From NCBI GenBank assembly GCA_003142495.1, contig PLMM01000158.1, forward strand, positions 4,110 through 12,356: a stretch of DNA of 8,247 nt. Direction: 5' to 3'. This stretch comes from Gemmatimonadota bacterium. GTDB lineage: Bacteria; Gemmatimonadota; Gemmatimonadetes; Gemmatimonadales; Gemmatimonadaceae. Below are positions 1-6,329 of this stretch, in pieces (position 1 is the first letter of the stretch; each line of letters opens with the position of its first letter). The translations under genes were made by a program, and so were the position numbers. Below the pieces are notes generated by a model. That model ran no database searches, was not told the origin of the DNA, and saw nothing but the letters and a program-made list of their open reading frames with translations.

Positions 1-38
1 GCCGAGACGCCAACGAACCATTGGAGTAAATTTCGGAT

Positions 39-800
39 ATGAGCTTGCGCCCCATAATCGGCATCACGACGCAGACACTCGAGCCCATCCCCGGCGAGCT
101 TCCGCGCTGCTGGGTGATGAGCCAGCGGTACGTCGACGTGCTCACGTCGGTGGGTGCGCTGCCGTGGGTGATTCCGCTCACGCACGACATGGCGACGCTG
201 CGCGCGGTGTACGAGCAGCTCGACGGTGTTTTTCTACCGGGCGGCGTCGACATGGATCCCGATCAGTACAGCGAGTCGCGGCTGCCAGTGTGCGGCGTGA
301 CGGATGCGGATCGCGACAGGGTGGAGGTCGCGCTGGTGCAGTGGGCGATGGCGGAGCGGAAGCCGGTGCTCGCGGTGTGTCGCGGCGTGCAGGTGCTCAA
401 TGTCGCGGCGGGCGGAACGCTCTATCAGGATCTCGCGGAGTGGTGCGACGCGGCGATCAAGCACGACTACTGGCCGAACGAGGTGAAGCAGCGCCAGGAT
501 CTCGTGCACGATGTGACGATCGAGGAGGGGACGCAGCTCGGCGCGATCATGGGCGCGGGCACGGCGACGGTGAACAGGGTTCACCATCAGGGGATCAAGA
601 AGCTGGCGCCGGGCCTCGTTGTGAATGCGTACGCGCCCGACGGATTGATCGAGGGCGTGGAGGGGCGCGACGACGGATATCTGCTCGGCGTGCAGTGGCA
701 TCCGGAGGAGCTCGTTGAGCAGGCTCCGGCGGCGCGGCGGCTATTCGAATCGTTCATCGAGGCGGCGGCCGCGCACAAGACGGAAGTCGCGGCTTGCTAG
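39..800 (+). CDS. Gamma-glutamyl-gamma-aminobutyrate hydrolase family protein (peptidase C26)
   Basis: A 253-residue cytoplasmic protein of the class I glutamine amidotransferase-like fold, peptidase C26 branch (PuuD-like). Members hydrolyse gamma-glutamyl amide bonds, for example gamma-Glu-GABA in putrescine breakdown. The family signature is seen directly: an N-terminal GITTQ strand (8-12), FLPGGVDMDPDQY (65-77), the nucleophile elbow AVCRGVQVLN with Cys114, a VNRVHHQG block (178-185), and GVQWHPEEL (217-225) supplying His221 and Glu223. The catalytic triad is therefore complete, and the length matches the usual 240-260 residues. The ATG at 39 follows GGAG at 23-26 with a 12-base gap, slightly long but the best start. 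No putrescine pathway gene is visible in the window, so the true substrate is unknown. The gene converges on the methyltransferase with a 43-base gap. No signal peptide is seen. Family assignment is firm; substrate assignment is not. Confidence 0.93.
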   Translation: MSLRPIIGITTQTLEPIPGELPRCWVMSQRYVDVLTSVGALPWVIPLTHDMATLRAVYEQLDGVFLPGGVDMDPDQYSESRLPVCGVTDADRDRVEVALVQWAMAERKPVLAVCRGVQVLNVAAGGTLYQDLAEWCDAAIKHDYWPNEVKQRQDLVHDVTIEEGTQLGAIMGAGTATVNRVHHQGIKKLAPGLVVNAYAPDGLIEGVEGRDDGYLLGVQWHPEELVEQAPAARRLFESFIEAAAAHKTEVAAC

Positions 801-843
801 GGGATCACCGCGATCGCGTGAAGCTCATCGCGCTGCGCGAGCG

Positions 844-1587
844 TTACGACTTCTTCGTGAAAATGAAGTTTGCCGTGCACGGCAACATCGACTGCAACAC
901 TGGAATGCGCCCGAGCATGAGGTAGTACGCGGTCGCCGTCTTGCCTCTTCCCTTGTATGTGGGGAAGAAATCAATTCGACAGTCAAGGTCGAGCGCTTCC
1001 GCTATCGCGCGAAGCTTTTTCGGGATCAACACATCTTCCGGAACTTCCGGCCTCTTCAGATTTACTCGCTTGTATGCGAGTGAATGAAGGTATTTCGGGG
1101 TGGTGGGCTCGTAAAAATAGAAGGCTTTGCCGCCTGGCTTCAGGACTCTCTTGAATTCGGTGAGAGTTCTCTTGTGGGCCAGAAAGTGATGCGCCGCGGC
1201 GAAGGTGAATATCTGGTCGAGGGAGGCGTCGCTTTCCGGAATCTCGTAGCTCTTGCATGCGTACGAGTTGTCCAGCTTCACATCGAGAACTTTTTCCCAT
1301 TTTGGCAGCGACTGAACGGCAAATGGACTGATGTCCGTGCCGGTCACGTGCGCCTTGGGATAGAGACGCTTGTACACACACGATCCCCAACACTGCCCGC
1401 CGCCAAGCTCCAGAATTCTCCCGTTGCCGCTCAACTGATCGCGATACTTCTGCAGGCAATCGATAAACGTATTCGCGTCCAACATCTTGTTGACGATGTT
1501 CTGGAGTGAATCGGATTCTGGCGATTCCGTTTCCGAGTCTCGCCAGAAATCGATTTCGACCCGTTGTTTCAAGTCGATGTTGGCCAT
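844..1587 (-). CDS. Class I SAM-dependent methyltransferase
   Basis: A 247-residue soluble protein with a Rossmann-type methyltransferase core. Motif I is ILELGGGQCWG (58-68), the acidic ribose-binding residue is Asp85 in GTDIS (83-87), a mid-domain strand reads IFTFAAAHHF (126-135), and the post-strand LKPGG (149-153) is typical of Methyltransf_11/25 members. The C-terminal third (about 165-247) is basic and not diagnostic. The acceptor molecule cannot be told from sequence. The frame stays open upstream to 1809, but I chose the ATG at 1587 because GGAG sits 7 bases before it (1595-1598) and the upstream extension is Pro/Cys-rich with no family resemblance. Base composition is unlike the neighbours: hand counts give 45-52% G+C for lines inside the gene against 67-73% for flanking genes, which suggests transfer. 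An acyltransferase gene lies upstream on the same strand, so a glycan or lipid modification role is possible but unproven. Confidence 0.88.
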   Translation of the reverse strand: MANIDLKQRVEIDFWRDSETESPESDSLQNIVNKMLDANTFIDCLQKYRDQLSGNGRILELGGGQCWGSCVYKRLYPKAHVTGTDISPFAVQSLPKWEKVLDVKLDNSYACKSYEIPESDASLDQIFTFAAAHHFLAHKRTLTEFKRVLKPGGKAFYFYEPTTPKYLHSLAYKRVNLKRPEVPEDVLIPKKLRAIAEALDLDCRIDFFPTYKGRGKTATAYYLMLGRIPVLQSMLPCTANFIFTKKS

Positions 1588-1839
1588 GCAAATACTCCAG
1601 AATTTGAGTGCCGATAAAACACGCTTCTCGAGCTGCGCGACGGTATCATGGGTGCATTCGCGACACGAGATATCCGGCCAAAGCGCACATGAAGACGTGC
1701 TGGGAGGCGGGAAGTGGTGCGGCTGGAGGGGCGTGCCCCGCCTTGGCCCTCCTCCGACAAAGTATTTTCTCACGGTTGGATGCGCAACGATCAGAAAGAA
1801 ACGTTGCACGCACGATGCAGTTGCCGCCGCTCTACGCGG
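1588..1839. other. 252-base intergenic gap holding a GC-rich inverted repeat
   Basis: This gap separates the acyltransferase from the downstream methyltransferase on the same strand. I see no convincing gene in it. A GC-rich inverted repeat lies at 1725-1752, with GGAGGG (1725-1730) pairing with CCCTCC (1747-1752). Inside the loop a short gggg-cgtg-cccc hairpin (1728-1739) is an alternative fold. It could end the acyltransferase transcript, but there is no T-run after it on the minus strand, so the call is weak. The gap is large enough to hold a separate promoter for the methyltransferase; no clear -35/-10 pair was recognised. Confidence 0.35.
1595..1598 (-). promoter_or_regulatory. Ribosome binding site of the methyltransferase
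   Basis: On the minus strand GGAG lies 7 bases before the ATG at 1587. It decides the start against the longer open frame that begins at 1809. Confidence 0.7.
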
Positions 1840-2988
1840 TCACCCGACCGCGACGTTGGGTACGATGGGCGGCCCGTCCTTCACATTCGACTCCCACTTC
1901 TGCAGGCGCGCCGCGAACATGACGAGGAGCGGCCGCTCGACGAGCAGGTGAAGTACGATGCCGGGCGCGAGTCCAATCGGCAGCAGAAGGAGCAGCGATA
2001 GCGGAGCGGGGATCGCTGCCAGCGCGGGCCAATGCGCGGCGACGACCACGGCGAGAGCCACTACGAGATAGTGCGTCAGGTAGATGGCGTAGGATGCCGC
2101 TCCGAGCAACGTGAGCCATTTGGGGATGCGCACGGGATGGCGAAGCTCCGTTTGCACCACCGCAAACACGATGATCGCCGCGAGCACCCCGTACGTGGCG
2201 GTGACGCTCCGTAACGTCCGATCCGCGGGGAGGAAATTCGCCTCGTACGCTGCGAACGCGGCCGCAGCGAGGAGCGCCGAGACGAGCAGGGCGCGCGGCA
2301 TGCGCAGGGTGACACCGCGCTGGACTATCCACGCGGCGACCATGCCGAGCATGAACTCCCCCACGTGCAGGTTGAGCAAGAAGCCGAGTATGAAGGGCGT
2401 GACCTGCGGAACGCCGAAGCTGTTCAACGTTGCCGGCCCCCAGATCGCGGCCGCCGCCATCGCCGCGAACCACGCGCCGAAGCACACGAGCCCGAATCTG
2501 ACGGAGATGAAGAACGCAGCAAAGGCGAGGTAGAACATGAGCTCGTACTCGAGCGACCAGGTGATCCCGATCAGCCGCGCGCCATCATGGGGAATGAGGA
2601 ACACCGACATGAGAAGCGTCGCGAGCGTCGACTTGCCCTGATTCTGCATCACCCACGGGGCGAGGAGCACGATAGGAATCAGGACGGCGCAGAGCACCCA
2701 GTAGACGGGATAGATGCGCGTGAGGCGCTTGTACGCATACAGCCCTAGTCGCTTCGGCACGCCGAAGTCGCGGCGATGCACGTACACCATCAGGAAGCCG
2801 CTGAGCACGAAAAAAAAGTCGACGCCGGTGCGTCCGAAGCCGAACGTGCGCGTAAACACGGATTCCGGATGGACGACGCGCATGAAGACCTGTGAATGAA
2901 ACAGGAGCACCATGAAGGCCGCGACACCGCGGCCTACCTGGAGAGATTCGAGCTTCTGTTTCATCGGCTGTGTCGTTGCTGGCGGCAT
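1840..2988 (-). CDS. Acyltransferase 3 family integral membrane protein (OafA/YrhL type)
   Basis: A 382-residue polytopic inner-membrane protein of the acyltransferase-3 family. Members move acetyl or other acyl groups from the cytoplasm onto extracytoplasmic sugars such as O-antigen, peptidoglycan or exopolysaccharide. Family landmarks from this start are GRGVAAFMVLLFH (19-31) with the conserved His31, GVDFFFVLSGFLM (55-67), RLTRIYPVYW (88-97) and GITWSLEYELMFY (141-153). These are followed by a series of hydrophobic segments to about residue 360. Length is typical, and there is no fused SGNH domain. The start is uncertain: TTG at 2997, ATG at 2988 and ATG at 2964 are all in frame and none has a good Shine-Dalgarno sequence. 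The 2964 start would give the short N-terminus most usual for the family. It diverges from the HExxH gene across about 220 bases. The acceptor is unknown; the downstream methyltransferase may or may not act on the same molecule. Confidence 0.92.
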   Translation of the reverse strand: MPPATTQPMKQKLESLQVGRGVAAFMVLLFHSQVFMRVVHPESVFTRTFGFGRTGVDFFFVLSGFLMVYVHRRDFGVPKRLGLYAYKRLTRIYPVYWVLCAVLIPIVLLAPWVMQNQGKSTLATLLMSVFLIPHDGARLIGITWSLEYELMFYLAFAAFFISVRFGLVCFGAWFAAMAAAAIWGPATLNSFGVPQVTPFILGFLLNLHVGEFMLGMVAAWIVQRGVTLRMPRALLVSALLAAAAFAAYEANFLPADRTLRSVTATYGVLAAIIVFAVVQTELRHPVRIPKWLTLLGAASYAIYLTHYLVVALAVVVAAHWPALAAIPAPLSLLLLLPIGLAPGIVLHLLVERPLLVMFAARLQKWESNVKDGPPIVPNVAVG

Positions 2989-3194
2989 CGAGTGCAATTG
3001 AGTTGGACTTCGACGAGCATGTTCGACGCGGCGAATGCGCTGACGGGCTTACGGGGAGAGCTGGCGTGCGTCTCCCCTGCGAGGACTTGCCGAAGATACG
3101 GAAAGCTACGGAAATTTGCCCGCAGGAGCTGCTGCAATGGCTCCGGCAAAGGAAAGTGCGGGCGCTCGTGCGTCTTCTGCTGCTTCGTAGCGGC

Positions 3195-3200
3195 GAGGAG
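3195..3200 (+). promoter_or_regulatory. Ribosome binding site of the HExxH protein
   Basis: GAGGAG lies 9 bases before the ATG at 3210. It favours this start over the GTG at 2970 in the same frame, which would place the N-terminus inside the divergent acyltransferase gene. Confidence 0.7.
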
Positions 3201-3209
3201 TTACAAGAC

Positions 3210-3800
3210 ATGAAATTCCTCGATCGACTGCAAGCGGCACTCGGCATCCCCACCGCGCTCCCAAGTGTGCGCCGAACGGTGCGCGGCATCGATGTCGTGC
3301 TCGAGAACACGCGGCCGGATATTTCGGACGAGGATGTGTTCGCGCGGATGGACGAAGTGCTCGCGCTGATCGAGCGCTACGCGCCGGCGAGGCTGCGGCG
3401 GCTTCGACACGACATTGCCGGCATCGACGTGAAGCGCTTCGCGTGCAGGGGCGCGTTCTTCGGCGAGACGCGCCGCGTGCTCACGGAGCTGACCTTCATC
3501 GTGAATCGTGATTTCGGCATCGCGGAGATCGCGTCGTCGCTGCTGCACGAGGGCGTGCACGCGCGCGTTGCGGCGGCGGGGGTGTTTCGCACGCCGCTCG
3601 GGCTCGCGAAGGAGGAGCGGTTGTGCCGTGCGACGGAGTTGTGGTGGGGGGAGACGGTACCGGATGGTGCGAGGGTGATCGAGCGGGCGAGGGCGTCGCT
3701 CGAGCTCGGGGATAGGGACGTGGCGCCGGCGGTGGACTGGGGGGAGGCGGCGCGGAGGGTGGAGGAGGTGGATCGGAGTGCCGCGGAGGGGCGCGGCTGA
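3210..3800 (+). CDS. Hypothetical protein with HExxH zinc-type motif
   Basis: A 196-residue protein I do not recognise as a named family. The notable element is LLHEGVHARV (111-120), a HExxH motif on what looks like a helix, the arrangement that binds zinc in metallopeptidases. Possible third ligands downstream are Glu136/Glu137 and Glu143 (in ATELWWGE), at a spacing compatible with gluzincins. The N-terminal part (1-60) is helical and charged; 85-105 looks like a beta strand region before the motif. No signal peptide or membrane segment is visible, and the protein is shorter than classical secreted metalloproteases. It could be a small intracellular zincin-like enzyme or a non-catalytic relative. 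The C-terminus overlaps the next gene by 23 bases, so the two are probably translated together. The coding region becomes very G-rich toward its end (about 73% G+C near 3661-3720). Gene reality is likely; function is open. Confidence 0.75.
   Translation: MKFLDRLQAALGIPTALPSVRRTVRGIDVVLENTRPDISDEDVFARMDEVLALIERYAPARLRRLRHDIAGIDVKRFACRGAFFGETRRVLTELTFIVNRDFGIAEIASSLLHEGVHARVAAAGVFRTPLGLAKEERLCRATELWWGETVPDGARVIERARASLELGDRDVAPAVDWGEAARRVEEVDRSAAEGRG
3761..3768 (+). promoter_or_regulatory. Ribosome binding site inside the HExxH gene
   Basis: GGAGGAGG lies 9 bases before the GTG at 3778, inside the end of the upstream gene, consistent with translational coupling. A second purine block, GGAGGGG at 3785-3791, could instead serve an in-frame GTG at 3802. 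Confidence 0.55.
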
Positions 3801-4527
3801 AGTGGGGATCGGTTTTGTCCTTTTCATCTTTGGAATCCTCGGGCTCGCCGGCGCGTTCGCGCTATCGAAGATCGGCGCGTACATCGCTGTGCGCTGGACG
3901 CGTGACGGCGGCGATGAAGCAGCGGTGGCGCGTGCGATGCGAGCCGCCGCGCTCCTCCCATACGCGTGTCTCGCCTGGGCGGCAGCGGTGTTCATCTTCG
4001 CGGGATTCATCAACAGCGTGTATCTCGGCCGCGACGCCTTGCTCGGCGACACGGCGCGAACTCCGCTGCCCAATGGCTATGCGCTGCTGTTCGTGGACGG
4101 GGATGCGACCGTGTTCAACCCCGCGACGCAGCACTTCGGCAGCAGCATTGGAAATCAGCAGGATGCCATCTTCGGCGTTCTCGATCTGCAGCTGGCAGGT
4201 CCGCGAATGCTGGGCGACTTCGAGGTAGGCTTTCCTCCGACGTACAAGGCCGGCGCGCCACGCCGCTACTTCGTGCTCGACACACGGTCCGGCGTGCGCG
4301 GCGACCTCGCGAATGCGAATGCGTTGCGGGACACGTCTTCGGCGCTGGGAATCACGCTCGCACTCGAGCCGATCGATACGGTGTTCACTCGCTATCGTTG
4401 GACATGGTTCGATCTCCTCGCCGTGATCCTGCTCGTCGTCCCCCCGATGATCGTGGTTGGATTGATCGCGAAGAGTGTGGTGCGCATCAGGCGCGCGGGC
4501 GGGCGAAGGGTCGCGCCGGCGGTGTAA
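3778..4527 (+). CDS. Hypothetical membrane protein with three predicted helices
   Basis: A 249-residue protein of unknown function. Three hydrophobic segments are visible: about 11-28, 56-77 and 211-232. Between the second and third lies a soluble domain of about 130 residues (80-208) containing repeated beta-strand-like stretches such as YALLFVDGD (101-109) and RRYFVLDTR (162-170). The tail after the third helix is Arg-rich (RIRRAGGRR, 236-244), which by the positive-inside rule would put the C-terminus in the cytoplasm and the middle domain outside. The start is GTG at 3778, with a GTG at 3802 as a good alternative that would begin just before the first helix. It overlaps the HExxH gene by 23 bases, so the two are likely one operon. 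I recognise no family motif. It ends before a strong stem-loop at 4575-4605. Confidence 0.75.
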   Translation: MPRRGAAEVGIGFVLFIFGILGLAGAFALSKIGAYIAVRWTRDGGDEAAVARAMRAAALLPYACLAWAAAVFIFAGFINSVYLGRDALLGDTARTPLPNGYALLFVDGDATVFNPATQHFGSSIGNQQDAIFGVLDLQLAGPRMLGDFEVGFPPTYKAGAPRRYFVLDTRSGVRGDLANANALRDTSSALGITLALEPIDTVFTRYRWTWFDLLAVILLVVPPMIVVGLIAKSVVRIRRAGGRRVAPAV

Positions 4528-4574
4528 CGGGTGCGAGGAAGGGCGTACCAGCTCGATCATCCACGTCACCGAGC

Positions 4575-4605
4575 TGCGGCGCACCCACACCGTGAGTGCG
4601 CCGCA
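4575..4605. terminator. Stem-loop between convergent genes, probable bidirectional terminator
   Basis: A perfect 10-base inverted repeat, tgcggcgcac (4575-4584) against gtgcgccgca (4596-4605), encloses an 11-base loop. An outer 7-base inverted repeat, cgagctg (4570-4576) against cagctcg (4614-4620), shares two bases with the inner left arm, so the two stems may be alternatives. It sits in the 97-base gap between two gene ends pointing at each other, the usual place for a shared terminator. No T-run follows on either strand, so it is not a textbook intrinsic terminator. Confidence 0.6.
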
Positions 4606-4624
4606 CTAGTCTACAGCTCGCTCC

Positions 4625-5317
4625 TCACGCCCCCGCGCAATACGTGCAGCCAGCTTCCTGCGCGCGATTCACGCCCCACGTCCCCGACGGAATGATCGTG
4701 ATTCCCGGGATGATCCCCGCCGTCCACTCCTTGAGCGCAACGTCCGCCGTCACGCCGCCCGCGGCCGCGAACATGGCGCTCAACATGTGCAGCGCGACGT
4801 TGCATGCACCGAAGATCGCCCCCTTCGCCATCAGCTTGTCGATCGCCATGTCGTCGACGAGCAGCGAGCCCGGCTTCGCATTGTAAAACGGGTTCCGCTC
4901 CGCCGGCTTCTTCGTAACCGGGTCGATGATTTTCATCGCACTCCCGATCTTGTACTTTGCCCAGATCGCATCCGTGAGCGCCAGCGGAAAGCCCTCGTGG
5001 CGAAGGATGATCACGGCGGTGACGGGCGACGGCGTGACTGACGCATACGGAACTCCGAACGTGTAGGCGAAGGCCAACGGAAAGCCCGAATTCACCGCAA
5101 AGGCATCGATGGCCATCTTGTGCTTCGCCTTCAGCACGCCGGGCCACTCACTCGGCTCCGCCGGCGTCGACGACGAATCCGACGCGGTGGCGACCGTCTT
5201 CTCGGCCGCGCACGCTGTTATCGGAAGGAACGCCGTGAGCCCGAGCGCCGCCGTTCCCGCGGCGAGACGACCGAGGAAGCCGCGGCGCGGGGAAGTGGAA
5301 AGCATGTCGTCGCTCAT
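4625..5317 (-). CDS. Tat-exported DsrE-like lipoprotein, candidate sulfur carrier
   Basis: A 230-residue exported protein. The N-terminus has a twin-arginine signal with SPRRGFLG (9-16), a hydrophobic stretch (17-32) and a lipobox ITAC with Cys36, so it is probably a Tat-dependent lipoprotein. A Ser/Thr/Pro/Glu-rich linker (40-58) leads to a domain of about 165 residues resembling DsrE/DsrF-like proteins. Features are a central strand TAVIILRHEG (100-109), MAKGAIFGACNVALHML (163-179) with Cys172 where DsrE proteins keep a sulfur-binding cysteine, then PGITIIPSGTWGVNRAQEAG (204-223). The C-terminus adds CTYC (224-227). DsrE-family proteins carry persulfide sulfur, usually in the cytoplasm; export is the unusual point. 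ATG 5317 is preceded by AGGA at 5325-5328, 7 bases away. The stop of the TsdA-like cytochrome lies only 17 bases upstream, so the two are surely co-transcribed. The fold call comes from motif resemblance and is likely but not certain. Confidence 0.82.
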   Translation of the reverse strand: MSDDMLSTSPRRGFLGRLAAGTAALGLTAFLPITACAAEKTVATASDSSSTPAEPSEWPGVLKAKHKMAIDAFAVNSGFPLAFAYTFGVPYASVTPSPVTAVIILRHEGFPLALTDAIWAKYKIGSAMKIIDPVTKKPAERNPFYNAKPGSLLVDDMAIDKLMAKGAIFGACNVALHMLSAMFAAAGGVTADVALKEWTAGIIPGITIIPSGTWGVNRAQEAGCTYCAGA

Positions 5318-5324
5318 GTCCAGG

Positions 5325-5328
5325 TCCT
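5325..5328 (-). promoter_or_regulatory. Ribosome binding site of the DsrE-like gene
   Basis: AGGA on the minus strand lies 7 bases before the ATG at 5317, within the 17-base gap after the cytochrome stop codon. It fixes the start right before the Tat signal and excludes a longer in-frame extension to 5440 that would overlap the cytochrome gene. Confidence 0.65.
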
Positions 5329-5334
5329 GCGCGC

Positions 5335-6243
5335 TCAGTGCGCGCCGTTGTGCGCGTAGGTGCGCGCGGTGTCTGCGCCGACGGCTGGGCCGGCATGCGT
5401 GGGATATGGCACATCCGAGGGACGGTCGCCAGTCGGCCAATCACTCTCCTTTCCGGCGAGGTCTGGGCGAGGGCGCGTGTCGATGTAGCGTGCGACGTCG
5501 AGTGCCTGCTGTGGCGTGAGCGTGTTCGGATTGTCGAACGGCATGTTGTGCAGCACGAAGAGGGCAGCCATGCGATAGCGCGCCAATCCCGCGCCAATGT
5601 TGTACGACTTCGCTCCCCACACCGGTGGCACGACGCCGGCACCCTGACCCGATGCGCCATGGCAGCGTGCGCAGCTCGCCGCGAAGATCAGGGCGCCGCG
5701 CGCGGTATCGGCCGCGAGCGCCGGCACGTTCTGCGATTTCACCGAGTCGCCCACCGCGACGCCGCGTGCGAGCCACCAGAGATAGGTGACGATGTCGCGC
5801 ATGTCGTTTCCATCCGCGGCGATCGCATGGCCGTTCAGGCTGCGGATGAAGCAGTCGTTGACGCGATCCTCAATCAGATCGACGCGCCCGCGGCGGAGAC
5901 GGTACTGCGGATAGCGCGTGTACGCGCCGACGAGCGAGAGCCCGCCGGGGCGATGACCTTCATCGAGATGGCAGCTAAAGCATCGGAGCGAGCTTCCGAC
6001 GTGCGACGGCAGACTGTCGCGCGTCGCAGCGAGCAGCGCGTGTCCGCGTCGGACGGATGCGCCGAGCGCGCCCGATGGCGAGGTGGTGTCAAAAGTTGAG
6101 GTTGCCTTGGGCGGAGGAGTGGTCACTCCGCGGCCAGCGGCGGCGGGAGCATCTCCCCTCCCGCACGCCATGGCCAACGCGATCGTTGTGAGCCACAGTC
6201 GCGCATGCGTCGCGCGCGTGACATCGCGTCGTTCGTTCATCAT
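5335..6243 (-). CDS. tsdA: Dihaem cytochrome c, thiosulfate dehydrogenase (TsdA) family
   Basis: A 302-residue exported dihaem cytochrome c. TsdA enzymes oxidise two thiosulfates to tetrathionate (or the reverse) in the periplasm. Two CxxCH haem-binding sites are seen, CFSCH (88-92) and CARCH (191-195), each in its own domain. Between them lie YTRYPQYR (108-115) and IEDRVNDCFIRSLNGHAI (124-141), a hallmark block of TsdA; Cys131 corresponds to the cysteine that ligates the active-site haem. In the second domain GAGLARYRM (217-225) and NMP (233-235) hold candidate Met ligands. The N-terminus has a hydrophobic signal (about 16-26) ending at Cys27 in LAMAC, possibly a lipoprotein site but a weak lipobox. 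The linker 31-60 is Pro/Thr/Ala-rich. I chose ATG 6243 (ATGATG, so 6240 is also possible) because GGAG and GAAGGA precede it; the open frame extends to 6402 but would overlap the peptidase end. It is followed at 17 bases by the DsrE-like gene. The direction of catalysis is unknown. Confidence 0.85.
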   Translation of the reverse strand: MMNERRDVTRATHARLWLTTIALAMACGRGDAPAAAGRGVTTPPPKATSTFDTTSPSGALGASVRRGHALLAATRDSLPSHVGSSLRCFSCHLDEGHRPGGLSLVGAYTRYPQYRLRRGRVDLIEDRVNDCFIRSLNGHAIAADGNDMRDIVTYLWWLARGVAVGDSVKSQNVPALAADTARGALIFAASCARCHGASGQGAGVVPPVWGAKSYNIGAGLARYRMAALFVLHNMPFDNPNTLTPQQALDVARYIDTRPRPDLAGKESDWPTGDRPSDVPYPTHAGPAVGADTARTYAHNGAH

Positions 6244-6329
6244 TCCTTCGGCGCTCCCCGGAAGAGCAGCGTTGCACACGATGTAATGCTTTTCATCTCG
6301 CACGTCCAGTGTTTTTTTCTGGCCGGTTT
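6244..6329 (-). other. 86-base gap before the TsdA-like gene
   Basis: This is the A+T-richest stretch near the sulfur pair, with a run of seven A on the minus strand near 6311-6318 and a short ccag/ctgg inverted repeat around it. It ends in GAAGGA directly before ATGATG. It may carry a promoter for the cytochrome pair, but I could not define a -35/-10 pair with confidence. Confidence 0.3.

Noticed and set aside
801..843. Possible hairpin terminator between the C26 hydrolase and the methyltransferase
   Set aside because: Only a 4-base stem (cgct/agcg) and a short cgcgatcgcg palindrome without a T-run; too weak to call.
1588..1809. N-terminal extension of the methyltransferase to 1809
   Set aside because: The extra 74 residues show no motif, and GGAG lies at the correct distance before ATG 1587.
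3201..4073. Long open frame on the minus strand (290 codons) opposite the HExxH and membrane-protein genes
   Set aside because: Its translation is Arg/Pro/His-rich with no domain, as expected opposite a GC-rich gene. The plus-strand frames have ribosome sites and sensible hydrophobic pattern.
5338..6099. Long open frame on the plus strand (253 codons) opposite the cytochrome gene
   Set aside because: The minus strand encodes two haem motifs and a TsdA signature. The plus-strand product is Arg/Ala-rich without recognisable motifs.
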